The position numbers and the translations under genes were made by a program. From NCBI GenBank assembly GCA_012729335.1, contig JAAYDJ010000035.1, positions 124,001 to 188,000 of the forward strand: a DNA stretch of 64,000 nt, in the 5' to 3' direction. This document shows positions 8,377-17,688 of this stretch, in pieces. The notes beneath the pieces were generated by a model that saw nothing but the letters and a program-made list of their open reading frames with translations, was not told where the DNA came from and searched no databases. Each line of letters begins with the position of its first letter. Within the stretch, counting starts at the first letter, position 1. This DNA comes from Bacteroidales bacterium. GTDB lineage: Bacteria; Bacteroidota; Bacteroidia; Bacteroidales; Prolixibacteraceae.

Positions 8377-9909
8377 TCAGCGTCTTTTCAATCCGAGCAC
8401 ACCCAGGAGGCCGCGGGTAACTTCCCTGGCGACGGTGCGGGTCACCGAGCTTTTCATGATTTTCTCGAAAGTGGAGACCTGTCGTGCAGTACGGCTCCGG
8501 GTGGTCGTTCGCCGGGGGGTTTGTGCCTTCTTTGCCTGCAATTCCCTGGCATCCTGTTCCTCCATTCTTTCGAGGAGAATTTCATGGGCGCTCTCGCGGT
8601 CGATATCGCGGTTGTATTTGCGCACCAGGGGAGAGCGGCTGGTTAATTCGCTGAATTCCTCTCCGTTGAGAATATCCATCCGGGAATAGGGCGGGCGCAT
8701 GAGGGTGTGGACCAGTTCAGTGGGCATACCCTTTTCGTTGAGGGCAGTGACCATGGCTTCACCGGTACCCATTTGGGTAATCAGTTCGTCGGCCACGTAG
8801 TAGTCGCTGAGAGGGTAGTTTTCAGCCGCCAGCTTGATGGCTTTGCGGTCTTTGGCGGTGAAAGCCCGAAGGGCATGCTGTACCTTCAGGCCCAGCTGCC
8901 CCAGTACTTCAGCAGGAATGTCATCGGGCGACTGGGTGACCAGAATGATCCCCACCCCCTTGGAGCGGATCAGCTTGATGGTCACCTCAAACTGATTGAG
9001 AAGGGTTTTGGTGGCGTTACGGAATATAAGATGGGCCTCGTCAAAGAAAATCACCAGCTCGGGTTTCCCGAGGTCGCCCTTTTCGGGCATTTTCTGGAAA
9101 ATTTCGGCCAGAAGGCAAAGCATGAAGGTACTGAACATGGCGGTATTGCTCTGGATGTCGGTCACCCTGAGGATATTGATCATTCCGCGGCCATCCTGGT
9201 CAAAACGCATCAGGTCGGCGATATCAAAGGAAGGTTCTCCGAAGAAGCGTGCGGCACCCTGTTGCTCCAGACTGGTGAGGCTGCGCATGATGGTTCCGGC
9301 GGAGGTGGTCTGAAAAAATCCGTAATCCTTCTGGAACTCGGCCTTGCCGTCTTCCTGGATGTATTTCAGAACGGTTTTGAGGTCTTCGATGTCAAGGAGG
9401 GGCAATCCCTTGTCGTCACAATATTTGAAGACCATGGAAAGGATGCCGGTCTGGTTTTCGTTGAGGTCGAGGATTTTACCCAGCAGGACCGGTCCGAATT
9501 CGGAGACAGTAGCTTTGAGCCGGACTCCCGGTTCGTGGCTGATCGTCATCAGTTCCGAGGCAAAGCCCCGGGGCTGCCAATCCATGCCGATCAGGCGCGA
9601 CCTTTTCTCCACCACAGGATTCATGGTTCCGGGAGCAGCAATTCCACTGAGGTCTCCCTTGACGTCCATAAGGAGTACCGGTACGCCGGCCTCCGACAAT
9701 CCTTCGGCAATCAGCTGCAGCGACTTGGTCTTACCCGTTCCTGTTGCCCCCGCGATCAGCCCGTGACGGTTCAGGGTTTTCAATGGCACCTTCACCTGGC
9801 ACCCCGTCTCCTGATCATCGCCCAGCACGGCCGAACCTATCAGAATAGATTCCCCTTTGAAGGTGTAACTGCCCCTGATGGCCTCCACAAATTTTTCCTT
9901 CACTTCCAT
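8377..9909 (-). CDS. HerA-like P-loop ATPase (DUF853 / COG0433 type)
   Basis: A 510-residue ATPase of the FtsK-HerA superfamily. Visible are Walker A GATGTGKT (54-61), Walker B VIFFDEAH in the middle, and the sensor-like GVGIILVTQSPDDIP. The C-terminal 60 residues are basic and Thr/Arg rich (RRTTTRSRTARQ). This family occurs widely as a single gene in bacteria; its substrate is not established, DNA translocation being the usual guess. No nuclease such as NurA, SIR2 or DUF4297 is next to it, so an antiphage pair is not supported. It is divergent from guaD. Confidence 0.88.
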   Translation of the reverse strand: MEVKEKFVEAIRGSYTFKGESILIGSAVLGDDQETGCQVKVPLKTLNRHGLIAGATGTGKTKSLQLIAEGLSEAGVPVLLMDVKGDLSGIAAPGTMNPVVEKRSRLIGMDWQPRGFASELMTISHEPGVRLKATVSEFGPVLLGKILDLNENQTGILSMVFKYCDDKGLPLLDIEDLKTVLKYIQEDGKAEFQKDYGFFQTTSAGTIMRSLTSLEQQGAARFFGEPSFDIADLMRFDQDGRGMINILRVTDIQSNTAMFSTFMLCLLAEIFQKMPEKGDLGKPELVIFFDEAHLIFRNATKTLLNQFEVTIKLIRSKGVGIILVTQSPDDIPAEVLGQLGLKVQHALRAFTAKDRKAIKLAAENYPLSDYYVADELITQMGTGEAMVTALNEKGMPTELVHTLMRPPYSRMDILNGEEFSELTSRSPLVRKYNRDIDRESAHEILLERMEEQDARELQAKKAQTPRRTTTRSRTARQVSTFEKIMKSSVTRTVAREVTRGLLGVLGLKRR

Positions 9910-9937
9910 GGTCAGTGGTTTTTATGTTCCTGTGAGA

Positions 9938-9945
9938 CAAAAATA
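9938..9945 (-). promoter_or_regulatory. Bacteroidota -7 box (TATTTTTG) for the HerA-like gene
   Basis: Perfect TAnnTTTG on the minus strand, 28 bp before the start; a TTTG on the same strand (9971 to 9968) lies 22 bp further upstream as a possible -33 element. Confidence 0.5.
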
Positions 9946-9979
9946 ACTAATTTATTATTTTTACAGGCAAATCAGCAAA

Positions 9980-10465
9980 ATGAAGGAACAAGAGGAAGCA
10001 GAGAGGCGGTTTATGTTGCGTGCCGCTGAGCTGGCAGCCTATGCTGTAGACCATGGTCTGGGAGGACCCTTCAGGGCGGTGGTCGTAAAGGATGGGGTGA
10101 TCGTGGGCGAAGGCTACAACCAGGTGACCAGTGCCAATGACCCCACGGCCCATGCCGAAGTGATGGCCATCAGGAATGCCTGCCAACAATTGGAGAGCTT
10201 CCAGCTTACGGGGTGCGAAATCTACAGCAGTTGCGAACCCTGTCCCATGTGCCTGGGCGCCATCTACTGGGCCCGACCCGAAAAACTGATCTACGGCAGC
10301 ACCCGTTTTGACGCCGCCAACGCAGGCTTCGACGACGCTTTCATTTATCATGAATTGGCCCTCCCCGAAAACCAAAGAAACCTCCGGATCTCCTTTCAAC
10401 CCCACCAGAAGGCTGTAGAGGTGTTCCGACACTGGAAAGATCGGGAAAACAAAACCACCTATTAG
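9980..10465 (+). CDS. guaD: Guanine deaminase (cytidine-deaminase-like fold)
   Basis: Zinc enzyme converting guanine to xanthine in purine salvage. The 161-residue protein has the zinc signature HAE (58-60, Glu60 as proton shuttle) and PCPMC (Cys88, Cys91). The stretches SANDPTAHAEV, CEPCPMCLGAIYWARP and AGFDDAFIY are those of Bacillus subtilis GuaD rather than TadA tRNA deaminase, which favours guanine deaminase. It stands alone, divergent from the HerA-like gene. Confidence 0.88.
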   Translation: MKEQEEAERRFMLRAAELAAYAVDHGLGGPFRAVVVKDGVIVGEGYNQVTSANDPTAHAEVMAIRNACQQLESFQLTGCEIYSSCEPCPMCLGAIYWARPEKLIYGSTRFDAANAGFDDAFIYHELALPENQRNLRISFQPHQKAVEVFRHWKDRENKTTY

Positions 10466-10561
10466 ATTGTTCAACTTTTTTTATTACTTTAGTTTGATCA
10501 AAATGACATACAGGTACAAATAACTCAAACACCTGATTAACAACTATTAACAGTAATCACT

Positions 10562-10969
10562 ATGGCAAAGAAAATCAAAGAAATTGAGGGCATTGGTCCG
10601 GTTTTCGCCGAGAAACTGGGGAATGCCGGTGTTTTAACTGTGGAGAGCCTGCTGGAAAAAGGGGCGAGCCGCAGTGGTCGCAAAGCCATTTCCGAAGCCT
10701 CGGGCATCGATGAAGGCAAAGTGTTGAACTGGGTAAACAAAGCCGACTTGTTCCGGATCAAGGGCATCGGACCCCAGTTTTCCGAATTGCTGGAAGCCGC
10801 GGGTGTGGACACCGTCAAGGAGCTGAGGAATCGTAATGCCGAGAACCTGTACCAGAAACTGGTAGAAGTCCAGGCCGAGAAAAAAATCACCCGGGCAGTT
10901 CCCGCCCTGAAACAGGTGACCAATTTTATTGAGCAGGCCAAAACCCTTCCTCCGGTGGTGACATATTGA
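10562..10969 (+). CDS. DUF4332-type helix-hairpin-helix protein
   Basis: A 135-residue cytosolic protein with two helix-hairpin-helix units: [17 protein letters not shown] (about 7-23) and [17 protein letters not shown] (about 64-80). This is the DUF4332 arrangement. HhH units usually bind DNA non-specifically, but no partner is evident here. A Rho-independent terminator follows directly, so the gene forms its own transcript. Confidence 0.85.
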   Translation: MAKKIKEIEGIGPVFAEKLGNAGVLTVESLLEKGASRSGRKAISEASGIDEGKVLNWVNKADLFRIKGIGPQFSELLEAAGVDTVKELRNRNAENLYQKLVEVQAEKKITRAVPALKQVTNFIEQAKTLPPVVTY

Positions 10970-10997
10970 TCCTTTCCACCAAGGTTGAGAAGGAATG

Positions 10998-11031
10998 GAG
11001 GCTGCCCCTGTCAGGTGCAGCCTCTTTTTTT
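10998..11031 (+). terminator. Rho-independent terminator behind the HhH gene
   Basis: GAGGCTGC (10998-11005) pairs with GCAGCCTC (11017-11024) and is followed by seven T. Its position shows that leuS begins after it. Confidence 0.9.
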
Positions 11032-11032
11032 A

Positions 11033-11040
11033 TACCTTTG
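11033..11040 (+). promoter_or_regulatory. Bacteroidota -7 box (TACCTTTG) for leuS
   Basis: Perfect TAnnTTTG directly behind the upstream terminator and 33 bp before the leuS ATG at 11074. Confidence 0.6.
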
Positions 11041-11073
11041 CGACTTCGTTTTTTCAATCAACAGCATGGCACC

Positions 11074-13725
11074 ATGGAATATCATTTCGGTGAAATAGAG
11101 AAGAAGTGGCAGGATTATTGGGAGCGGAACAAGACGTTCAGGACAGAGACCGATTTTTCGAAGCCCAAATATTATATTCTCGACATGTTTCCCTATCCGT
11201 CGGGAGCGGGGTTACACGTAGGGCACCCCGAGGGGTACACCGCCACTGACATACTCAGCCGTTACAAGCGGATGAAGGGGTACAGTGTATTGCATCCGAT
11301 GGGTTGGGATGCATTCGGGCTTCCTGCGGAGCAGTATGCGATTCAGACGGGGACCCACCCTGCCCTGACCACCCGGAAAAACTGCGACACTTTCCGCAGG
11401 CAGATCAAAGCCCTGGGACTGAGTTACGACTGGGACCGGGAGATCAATACCACCGATCCGGGCTATTTCAAGTGGACCCAGTGGATTTTCATTCAGCTTT
11501 ACAACACCTGGTATGACCAGGAAAGCGGCAGGGGAAGGCCTGTAAGCGAACTGCCTGTCCCCGCTCAGGTCACCGGAAATGGAAAAGAAGCAGTACGCCG
11601 CTATATTGACGACCGGCGTCTGGCCTATTATGACCACGCACAGGTCTGGTGGTGTGCCTCCTGCCGGACGGTCTGCGCCAATGAAGAAGTGCTCACCGAC
11701 GGGTCACATGAGAAATGCGGCCACCCCGTTGTTCGCAAAAATTTAAAGCAGTGGTTATTACGCATACCTCACTATGCTGAGCGGCTGCTCTCGGGACTTG
11801 ATGACCTCGACTGGCCTGAAGGGGTCAAGGACATGCAGCGCAACTGGATCGGCAAATCGCGTGGCGCCGAGATCGATTTTCGCATCATCGGAAGAGAGAC
11901 CACCCTGCGCGTATACACCACCCGCCCCGACACCCTGTTTGGAGCGACCTACATGGTTATTTCCCCTGAACATCCCCTGACCGGGGAGCTGGTGACCCCG
12001 GAACACCGTGAAGCTGCAGCAGAGTATATCCGTGCGGCCTCGCTGAAGTCGGACCTGGACCGTACCGAGCTGGCCAAGGAAAAGAGTGGTGTGTTTACCG
12101 GCAGCTATGCCGAGAACCCGGTAACGGGAGAGCCCATTCCGGTGTGGATCGCCGACTATGTGCTGATGGGTTATGGCACGGGAGCCATCATGGCAGTGCC
12201 TGCCCATGACACCCGTGACTTTGAATTTGCCCACAAGTTCGGAATTCCCGTTACCTGCATTCTGGACCCTACAGGAGCTCCCGCGGAAACCCGTGAAGAG
12301 GTGCTGGCCGGAAGGGCTTGCTGGACCGGTGATGGAAAATACATCAGGTCGGCCCATCCTGCCAGGGGGATCGACCTCAACGGCCTGCACAAGGAACAGG
12401 GGATCGCTGAGATTACCCGCTGGCTCGAGGAAAAAGGCATCGGCAAAGCCACCGTAAACTATAAAATCAGGGACTGGCTCTTCAGCAGGCAGCGTTACTG
12501 GGGAGAACCCTTCCCGGTGATCCATTGGGAGGACGGGGAGGTGACCCTCGATGAGGAGCTGCCCGTACTGCTTCCCGACATGGAACGGTATGAACCCGGG
12601 GAAGGGGGGGAGTCGCCCCTGGCTAATGCCCGGGAGTGGTTACAGGTCACCGGCCGCGACGGCCGCCGCGGCCGCCGCGAAACCAACACCATGCCCCAGT
12701 GGGCCGGCTCCTGCTGGTACTACTTGCGCTTCATCGATCCCCGTAACCAGGAGAGAATCTTCGACCCCGCACTCGAAAAATACTGGATGCCCGTCGACCT
12801 GTACATCGGCGGCGCTGAACATGCTGTCCTTCACCTCCTTTACAGCCGTTTTTGGCATAAGGTGCTCTTTGACCTGGGGATCGTCTCCACCGACGAACCC
12901 TTCCGGAAGCTTTTCAACCAGGGAATGATCCTGGCCTTCGCCTATGAGACAGCAGCCGGGGCTAAGGTGAGTTCCGACCTGGTCGAAGAGTCAGATGGCG
13001 GCTTCCGGCACAGGGTGACCGGAGAACCCCTCAACCAGATCGTGGCCAAAATGTCCAAATCACTTAAAAATGTGATCAATCCCGACGATGTGGTCAGCCA
13101 GTACGGGGCCGACGCTCTGCGGTTGTACGAAATGTTCATGGGACCGCTCGACGAGCGTAAACCCTGGGCCGAGAAAGGGGTTAAGGGGGTTTTCAACTTC
13201 CTGAACCGGGTATACCGGTTCTTTACCGACCCGGCCAGTATCAGGGAGGGCGAGGAAGATCCGCAGGTGCTGAAAGCCCTGCACCAGGCCATCCGCAAGG
13301 TCACCTCCGACCTGGAAAACCTCAGGTTCAACACGGCCATCTCCGCCCTGATGGTCTTTAACAACACGGCCATGAAACAGGGCAATGTCACCCGCGAAAC
13401 CGCGGAAATCTTCGTGAAGATCCTCTCCCCCTTTGCCCCGCACATGGGCGAGGAGTTATGGGCCCTGCTTGGTCATGACCATACCCTGGCCTATGAAGGC
13501 TGGCCCGAAGCCGATGAAACGCTGCTCGTGGAAGCGCATTTCGAATACCCTGTTTCCTTCAACGGGAAACTCCGTTTCAAACTGGAACTTCCCCTTGGCA
13601 TGCCGGTACCCGAAATCGAGAAAGCCGTCATCGGCCACGGAAAAACCAGCCATTACCTGGAGGGCAAAAGCCTCCGGAAGATCATCGTGGTCCCCGGAAA
13701 AATTATCAATGTCGTCCACTCCTGA
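11074..13725 (+). CDS. leuS: Leucyl-tRNA synthetase
   Basis: Charges tRNA-Leu in the cytosol. The 883-residue class Ia enzyme shows the HIGH-type motif HVGH (48-51), the CP1 editing domain with the AHDTRDFEF aspartate motif, the [11 protein letters not shown] stretch, and KMSKS (659-663). The reading frame is open further upstream (to 10966), but a terminator and a promoter lie in that extension and conserved sequence begins at [13 protein letters not shown], so ATG 11074 is chosen. A short Arg/Gly low-complexity stretch near 12650-12680 is part of the coding frame. Confidence 0.98.
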   Translation: MEYHFGEIEKKWQDYWERNKTFRTETDFSKPKYYILDMFPYPSGAGLHVGHPEGYTATDILSRYKRMKGYSVLHPMGWDAFGLPAEQYAIQTGTHPALTTRKNCDTFRRQIKALGLSYDWDREINTTDPGYFKWTQWIFIQLYNTWYDQESGRGRPVSELPVPAQVTGNGKEAVRRYIDDRRLAYYDHAQVWWCASCRTVCANEEVLTDGSHEKCGHPVVRKNLKQWLLRIPHYAERLLSGLDDLDWPEGVKDMQRNWIGKSRGAEIDFRIIGRETTLRVYTTRPDTLFGATYMVISPEHPLTGELVTPEHREAAAEYIRAASLKSDLDRTELAKEKSGVFTGSYAENPVTGEPIPVWIADYVLMGYGTGAIMAVPAHDTRDFEFAHKFGIPVTCILDPTGAPAETREEVLAGRACWTGDGKYIRSAHPARGIDLNGLHKEQGIAEITRWLEEKGIGKATVNYKIRDWLFSRQRYWGEPFPVIHWEDGEVTLDEELPVLLPDMERYEPGEGGESPLANAREWLQVTGRDGRRGRRETNTMPQWAGSCWYYLRFIDPRNQERIFDPALEKYWMPVDLYIGGAEHAVLHLLYSRFWHKVLFDLGIVSTDEPFRKLFNQGMILAFAYETAAGAKVSSDLVEESDGGFRHRVTGEPLNQIVAKMSKSLKNVINPDDVVSQYGADALRLYEMFMGPLDERKPWAEKGVKGVFNFLNRVYRFFTDPASIREGEEDPQVLKALHQAIRKVTSDLENLRFNTAISALMVFNNTAMKQGNVTRETAEIFVKILSPFAPHMGEELWALLGHDHTLAYEGWPEADETLLVEAHFEYPVSFNGKLRFKLELPLGMPVPEIEKAVIGHGKTSHYLEGKSLRKIIVVPGKIINVVHS

Positions 13726-13834
13726 AACAACCGCCCGTCATGAAAGGTTCCATTTGTACCGGGAAGGGCAGGGAGCGACGCACGGGAAGTGGGCAGACTC
13801 CCGGTACTGACCGTTTAATCTAATATCATCCGCC

Positions 13835-14701
13835 GTGAAAGAACTTATCAGGAAAAAGCTGGAATATATCAATGACTATTTCATCATCACCCTGGGACTG
13901 CTGTTGTATGCCGTTTCCTGGACCTTGTTCATTTTACCCGCCCAAATTACGGGAGGAGGGGTAAGCGGCATCGGGGCGGTGATTTATTTTGCCACTGGAT
14001 TTCCCATCGGGGTGACCTATTTCCTGATCAACGTGGTATTGGTGCTGATCGCCATCCGTATCCTGGGCCCCAATTTCGGTATCAAGACCATTTACAGCAT
14101 GGCGGTGATCACCCTGGCCCTTACTTTTACCCAGCAACTGGTCAAGGAGCCCCTGATCGACGACACTTTTCTCTCCTCGGTATTGGGGGGAGGAATTGCC
14201 GGCATCGGGCTGGGGATAGTCTTCACCCGCGGGGGAAGCACCGGTGGCACCGACATCATCGCCGCCATCGTCAACAAATACCGGAATATCAGCCCCGGCA
14301 GGATCATTCTTTACTGTGATGTGATCATTATCGCCTCTTCCTGGCTGGTGCTCAGGTCGATCGACAAACTGGTATACGGGTATGTGGCCATGGCGGTGAC
14401 CTCCTATGCCCTGGATGCAGTACTCAGCGGGGCCAACCGTTCGGCACAAATGCTGATTTTCTCAAGGAAATACGATGAAATCGCCGACTTCATCAACCAG
14501 CAGAAATACCGTGGAGTCACTGTGATTGACGGCGTGGGCTGGTATTCCAAGGAAAATGTGAAAGTGGTCATATCGGTGGTCAGAAAGCGTGAAACAGGAG
14601 CTATTTTCAGGAAGATCAAGGAGATAGACCCTAACGCCTTCATTTCTATGGGGAGTGTTATGGGGGTTTATGGGCAGGGATTTGACCAGCTCAAGTTGTA
14701 A
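13835..14701 (+). CDS. YitT family membrane protein (DUF161 + DUF2179)
   Basis: A 288-residue inner-membrane protein with about five or six hydrophobic segments in the first 210 residues, including the family motif GGVSGIGAVIYF and FTRGGSTGGTDIIA. The C-terminal 80 residues form the soluble DUF2179 domain (VTVIDGVGWYSKENVKV). Family members are suspected small-molecule transporters; the substrate is not known. The start is a GTG (13835), placed 109 bp behind leuS. Whether it is co-transcribed with leuS is unclear. Confidence 0.88.
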   Translation: MKELIRKKLEYINDYFIITLGLLLYAVSWTLFILPAQITGGGVSGIGAVIYFATGFPIGVTYFLINVVLVLIAIRILGPNFGIKTIYSMAVITLALTFTQQLVKEPLIDDTFLSSVLGGGIAGIGLGIVFTRGGSTGGTDIIAAIVNKYRNISPGRIILYCDVIIIASSWLVLRSIDKLVYGYVAMAVTSYALDAVLSGANRSAQMLIFSRKYDEIADFINQQKYRGVTVIDGVGWYSKENVKVVISVVRKRETGAIFRKIKEIDPNAFISMGSVMGVYGQGFDQLKL

Positions 14702-14800
14702 CGGAACAAGGCAGAAGCCCGATCAGGCCACTCAAATAAAAGGGGTCGCTGCGAAATCCATTGAGGAGAAGGCGGGCAATATGCACGATAATACATAAAC

Positions 14801-16048
14801 ATGAACTGGAAAAGAAGAGGCAGAATCCTTATTCCGGGCCTTGTGGGGGGGGTGGTGGCCACTCTCCTGGTCCTCTGGCTAATGAGGCCTACCCTTGAAA
14901 AACCACAGGAAGTGACCACACCGGAAGAGATTTCGGGAACCCTTTACGGATTTCCGGTCGATTCGTTTCACATTGTGGAGGGGGTCGTCAAATCAGGTCA
15001 GAACCTGGGCGACATTCTCTCAGGTTTTGGGGTGGGCATGCAGGTTGTGGACCAGCTGGCCCGTCACGCCGAAGGAGTTTTCGATGTGAGAAAAATAAGA
15101 ACCGGCCAGCCTTATACCCTTTTTCAGGATCGCGACTCCACCCGCAAGCCCCTGCATCTTGTGTATGAAAACAACCGCATCGAATATGTGATTTTCGGCC
15201 TCGACGGCAGCCGGTCGGTTTCCCTGGGCCGTAAGAAAGTGCGCATGGAGCAGCGGTCGGCCAGCGGAACCATCACTTCGAGTCTCTGGAACACTATGAC
15301 CGACAACCACCTGAACCCCGCCCTGGCCATCGAAATGAGTGAGATCTACGCCTGGACCATTGACTTTTTCGGCATCCAGAAGGGCGACCGTTTCCGGATT
15401 CTCTACCAGGAGCAGTTCGTCGACAGCAGTTCCATCGGGGTGGGCCCGGTTTATGCGGCCGAATTTGAACACCTGGGCAGAAGTTTTTATGCCTTCCGGT
15501 ATGCCCAGGGCGACAAGTTTGACTATTTTGACGATCGCGGGGAGAACCTCCGGAAGGCCTTTCTGAAAGCCCCCCTTGAATTCCGTCGCATCAGTTCCCA
15601 CTTTTCGGGGAGTCGCCTCCATCCTGTTCTGAAGATCAGACGGCCCCACTATGGGGTGGACTATGCTGCTCCGAAGGGAACCCCGGTCGTTTCTATCGGC
15701 GACGGCACCGTGGTGGAGCGGGGCTACAAGGGCGGCGGTGGCAATACGGTGGTTATTAAGCACAATACGGTATACACCACCTACTATCTTCACCTCTCGG
15801 GGTTTGCCAAGGGGATTGTTCCCGGGGCCAGGGTCCGTCAGGGAGAAGTCATCGGATATGTGGGATCCACGGGGCTTTCGACAGGTCCTCACCTCGATTT
15901 CAGGGTATACAAAAACGGATCCCCGACAGATCCTCTTAAGTTGGACGTTCCCCCCGGGGAACCTGTCAAACCGGAATTCAGATCGGACTACACCACCATG
16001 AAGGATTCCCTTACCACCCTCCTGTATAAAATCAACTGGCAGAATTAG
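14801..16048 (+). CDS. M23-family (LytM-type) cell-wall peptidase
   Basis: A 415-residue envelope protein with one N-terminal membrane anchor (about 7-27), an OapA/LysM-like and helical middle part (about 45-270), and a C-terminal LytM domain (about 270-390). The zinc site begins HYGVD (His283, Asp287). The usual third-ligand motif HxH is here HLD (364-366), so the last His is Asp. The overall layout resembles MepM-type D,D-endopeptidases that open peptidoglycan cross-links. The HLD variant recurs in Bacteroidota relatives as I recall them, so activity is possible but not certain. Confidence 0.88.
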   Translation: MNWKRRGRILIPGLVGGVVATLLVLWLMRPTLEKPQEVTTPEEISGTLYGFPVDSFHIVEGVVKSGQNLGDILSGFGVGMQVVDQLARHAEGVFDVRKIRTGQPYTLFQDRDSTRKPLHLVYENNRIEYVIFGLDGSRSVSLGRKKVRMEQRSASGTITSSLWNTMTDNHLNPALAIEMSEIYAWTIDFFGIQKGDRFRILYQEQFVDSSSIGVGPVYAAEFEHLGRSFYAFRYAQGDKFDYFDDRGENLRKAFLKAPLEFRRISSHFSGSRLHPVLKIRRPHYGVDYAAPKGTPVVSIGDGTVVERGYKGGGGNTVVIKHNTVYTTYYLHLSGFAKGIVPGARVRQGEVIGYVGSTGLSTGPHLDFRVYKNGSPTDPLKLDVPPGEPVKPEFRSDYTTMKDSLTTLLYKINWQN

Positions 16049-16104
16049 ACCCCCTTGCACGGATCTTCCCTCAGGGTGCCCGCCACGATCCCTCCTGAAT
16101 CAGG

Positions 16105-16794
16105 TCAACGGATTCTGTTGCTGATGTTTCGTGAGAGCTGACGGATTCCCCGGAGGCCCGGTCGGTCTAAAAGCCCCCTGAATCCCGCATGAATCAGGAC
16201 ATTCCTAAGGTAGATGAACAAGCCCAGGCTGTTGGAGAGAAGCAGCACCGGATCCCTCCTGAAGAAGGCATAAACAAGGATGATCAGTGCCCCGGTTATG
16301 CTGATGATCCAAAAACCCGGTGGCAACTGCGACTCCTGTACCCGCTCCGAATGGAACCACTGGTACACAAACCTGAAGGTAAAAGTGAGTTGTCCGGCCA
16401 CCCCCAGGGCCAGGAGCCATGGCGCCACCTCCCTGTTGCCCAGAAGGGTACGGAAACTGTAGGTCTCTCCCAGGAGAAGCCCTATGGCCGTAACAATTGG
16501 CGCCCCCAGTACAAAGATTCTCAGGAACGGGGAAAGGGTACGCCAGGCACGCTTGAAGTGCAGGTTTCTGACATAAATGTAATACACCACCGCCTGCCCC
16601 AGAAGAATGGCAAAGTCGTTTCTGAGAATGCCATAAAAAAGCATCAGCAGGGATGCAACCAGGCTTATTTTCCAATACAGAACAGGAGAAAAAACCACAC
16701 CCTCATTTTCCGATTTGAACCATTGCAGGAAGGTACGCCCGAAAAAAAGGGACTGCGCCATGAATCCCAGGCCAAAAACCAGATAATCGTTCAT
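16105..16794 (-). CDS. Membrane protein with two LAB_N (lipid-A-disaccharide synthase N-terminal) domains
   Basis: A 229-residue inner-membrane protein with six to eight hydrophobic segments in two similar halves. Each half carries the LAB_N pattern: FMAQSLFFGRTFLQWFKSE ... PVLYWKISLVASLLMLFYG ... YYIYVRNL in the first, and QLTFTFRFVYQWFHSE ... PPGFWIISITGALIILVYA ... LFIYLRNV in the second. Stand-alone LAB_N proteins are associated with lipid A or glycolipid metabolism, but no reaction is established. It lies 151 bp behind rnc on the same strand. Confidence 0.85.
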   Translation of the reverse strand: MNDYLVFGLGFMAQSLFFGRTFLQWFKSENEGVVFSPVLYWKISLVASLLMLFYGILRNDFAILLGQAVVYYIYVRNLHFKRAWRTLSPFLRIFVLGAPIVTAIGLLLGETYSFRTLLGNREVAPWLLALGVAGQLTFTFRFVYQWFHSERVQESQLPPGFWIISITGALIILVYAFFRRDPVLLLSNSLGLFIYLRNVLIHAGFRGLLDRPGLRGIRQLSRNISNRIR

Positions 16795-16945
16795 GGGCTT
16801 AAACTATCAGGACAAGTAGGTCTGACCCGTGAACCACATGCCGTGCCCATTTGGCCTGGAGATGCCGGCTGGTGCAAGAAAAATATAAGGCATGCATATT
16901 TCAGATGGCAGCAGAACCGGGAGAACCGGGCATGAACCTTCAGGA

Positions 16946-17686
16946 TCAGGAAGATAGCGAAACATCGAGCTTTTTCAGGGCTTCGCGGGCGGCATTCTGC
17001 TGGGCCTCCTTTTTGGAGGGGCCGGTCCCCTTACCAACGACCTTCCCGTTGGTCTCCACCGTAGAGACAAACCGGGGATGGCGGCCGTTGTCGGGATACT
17101 CCTCCACCGTATCGAACTTTACTTCCTTTTTGTTCTTCTGGCTCCACTCTATGAGCTTACTCTTGAAGTTAAGGTCGAGTTGTTCGAGTTCATGCAGGTC
17201 GATATACCGGGAAAGGATGCGCTTGGTCACGAAATACTTGGCAGCCTGGTATCCCTTATCGAGGTAGATGGCCCCGATGAGTGCTTCGAGGGCGTCGCCG
17301 TAGATATGGCTTTTTTCGACGGCGTTGTTGGTATTGGCATCGATGAACCGGTTCAGGCCCATCTCATGGGTCAGGGAAGTCAGGATGGCCCTGTTGACCA
17401 GTTTGGAACGCATCTTGGTCAGAAAACCCTCATCTTCTTTGGGAAACCGGTTGTAAAGAAAGTCGGCGATGACAGCTCCCAGGATGGCGTCACCGAGGTA
17501 CTCGAGCCGCTCGTTGTTGACCGCCTGGCCATATGTATCAAGACGGGAAGCGGAACGGTGCGTGAAGGCGTTATCATAAAAGGCCAGGGTCTGCGGATAA
17601 AAACCAATCAGATCTTTCAGAAACAAATAAAACTCTTTCCTTGGGGAAGAAAAGAGTTTTATCCTTTGCAAGATGATTTTCAGCAC
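16946..17686 (-). CDS. rnc: Ribonuclease III
   Basis: Cleaves double-stranded RNA in rRNA maturation and mRNA turnover. Of 246 residues, the catalytic signature NERLEYLGDA is at 58-67, the second acidic cluster GDALEALIGAIYLD follows near 130, and the C-terminal 70 residues form a double-stranded-RNA-binding domain (KSKLIEWSQKNKKEVKF ... GPSKKEAQQNAAREAL). It starts 2 bp after fabF ends, in the common Bacteroidota order acpP-fabF-rnc. Confidence 0.97.
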   Translation of the reverse strand: MLKIILQRIKLFSSPRKEFYLFLKDLIGFYPQTLAFYDNAFTHRSASRLDTYGQAVNNERLEYLGDAILGAVIADFLYNRFPKEDEGFLTKMRSKLVNRAILTSLTHEMGLNRFIDANTNNAVEKSHIYGDALEALIGAIYLDKGYQAAKYFVTKRILSRYIDLHELEQLDLNFKSKLIEWSQKNKKEVKFDTVEEYPDNGRHPRFVSTVETNGKVVGKGTGPSKKEAQQNAAREALKKLDVSLSS

Positions 17687-17688
17687 GG

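Noticed and set aside
8377-9909. HerA-based antiphage system
   Set aside because: The neighbours are a small sorted protein and guanine deaminase; no nuclease, SIR2 or DUF4297 partner is present.
9980-10465. tRNA adenosine deaminase TadA
   Set aside because: The SANDPTAHAEV and CLGAIYWARP stretches and C-terminal FDDAFIY follow guanine deaminase, not TadA.
10966-11073. N-terminal extension of leuS (open frame from 10966)
   Set aside because: It contains a terminator hairpin and a TAnnTTTG box, and conserved leucyl-tRNA synthetase sequence starts at 11074.
12652-12681. G+C-rich simple repeat in leuS
   Set aside because: It stays in frame as Arg/Gly codons just before the conserved [15 protein letters not shown] stretch, so it is ordinary coding sequence.
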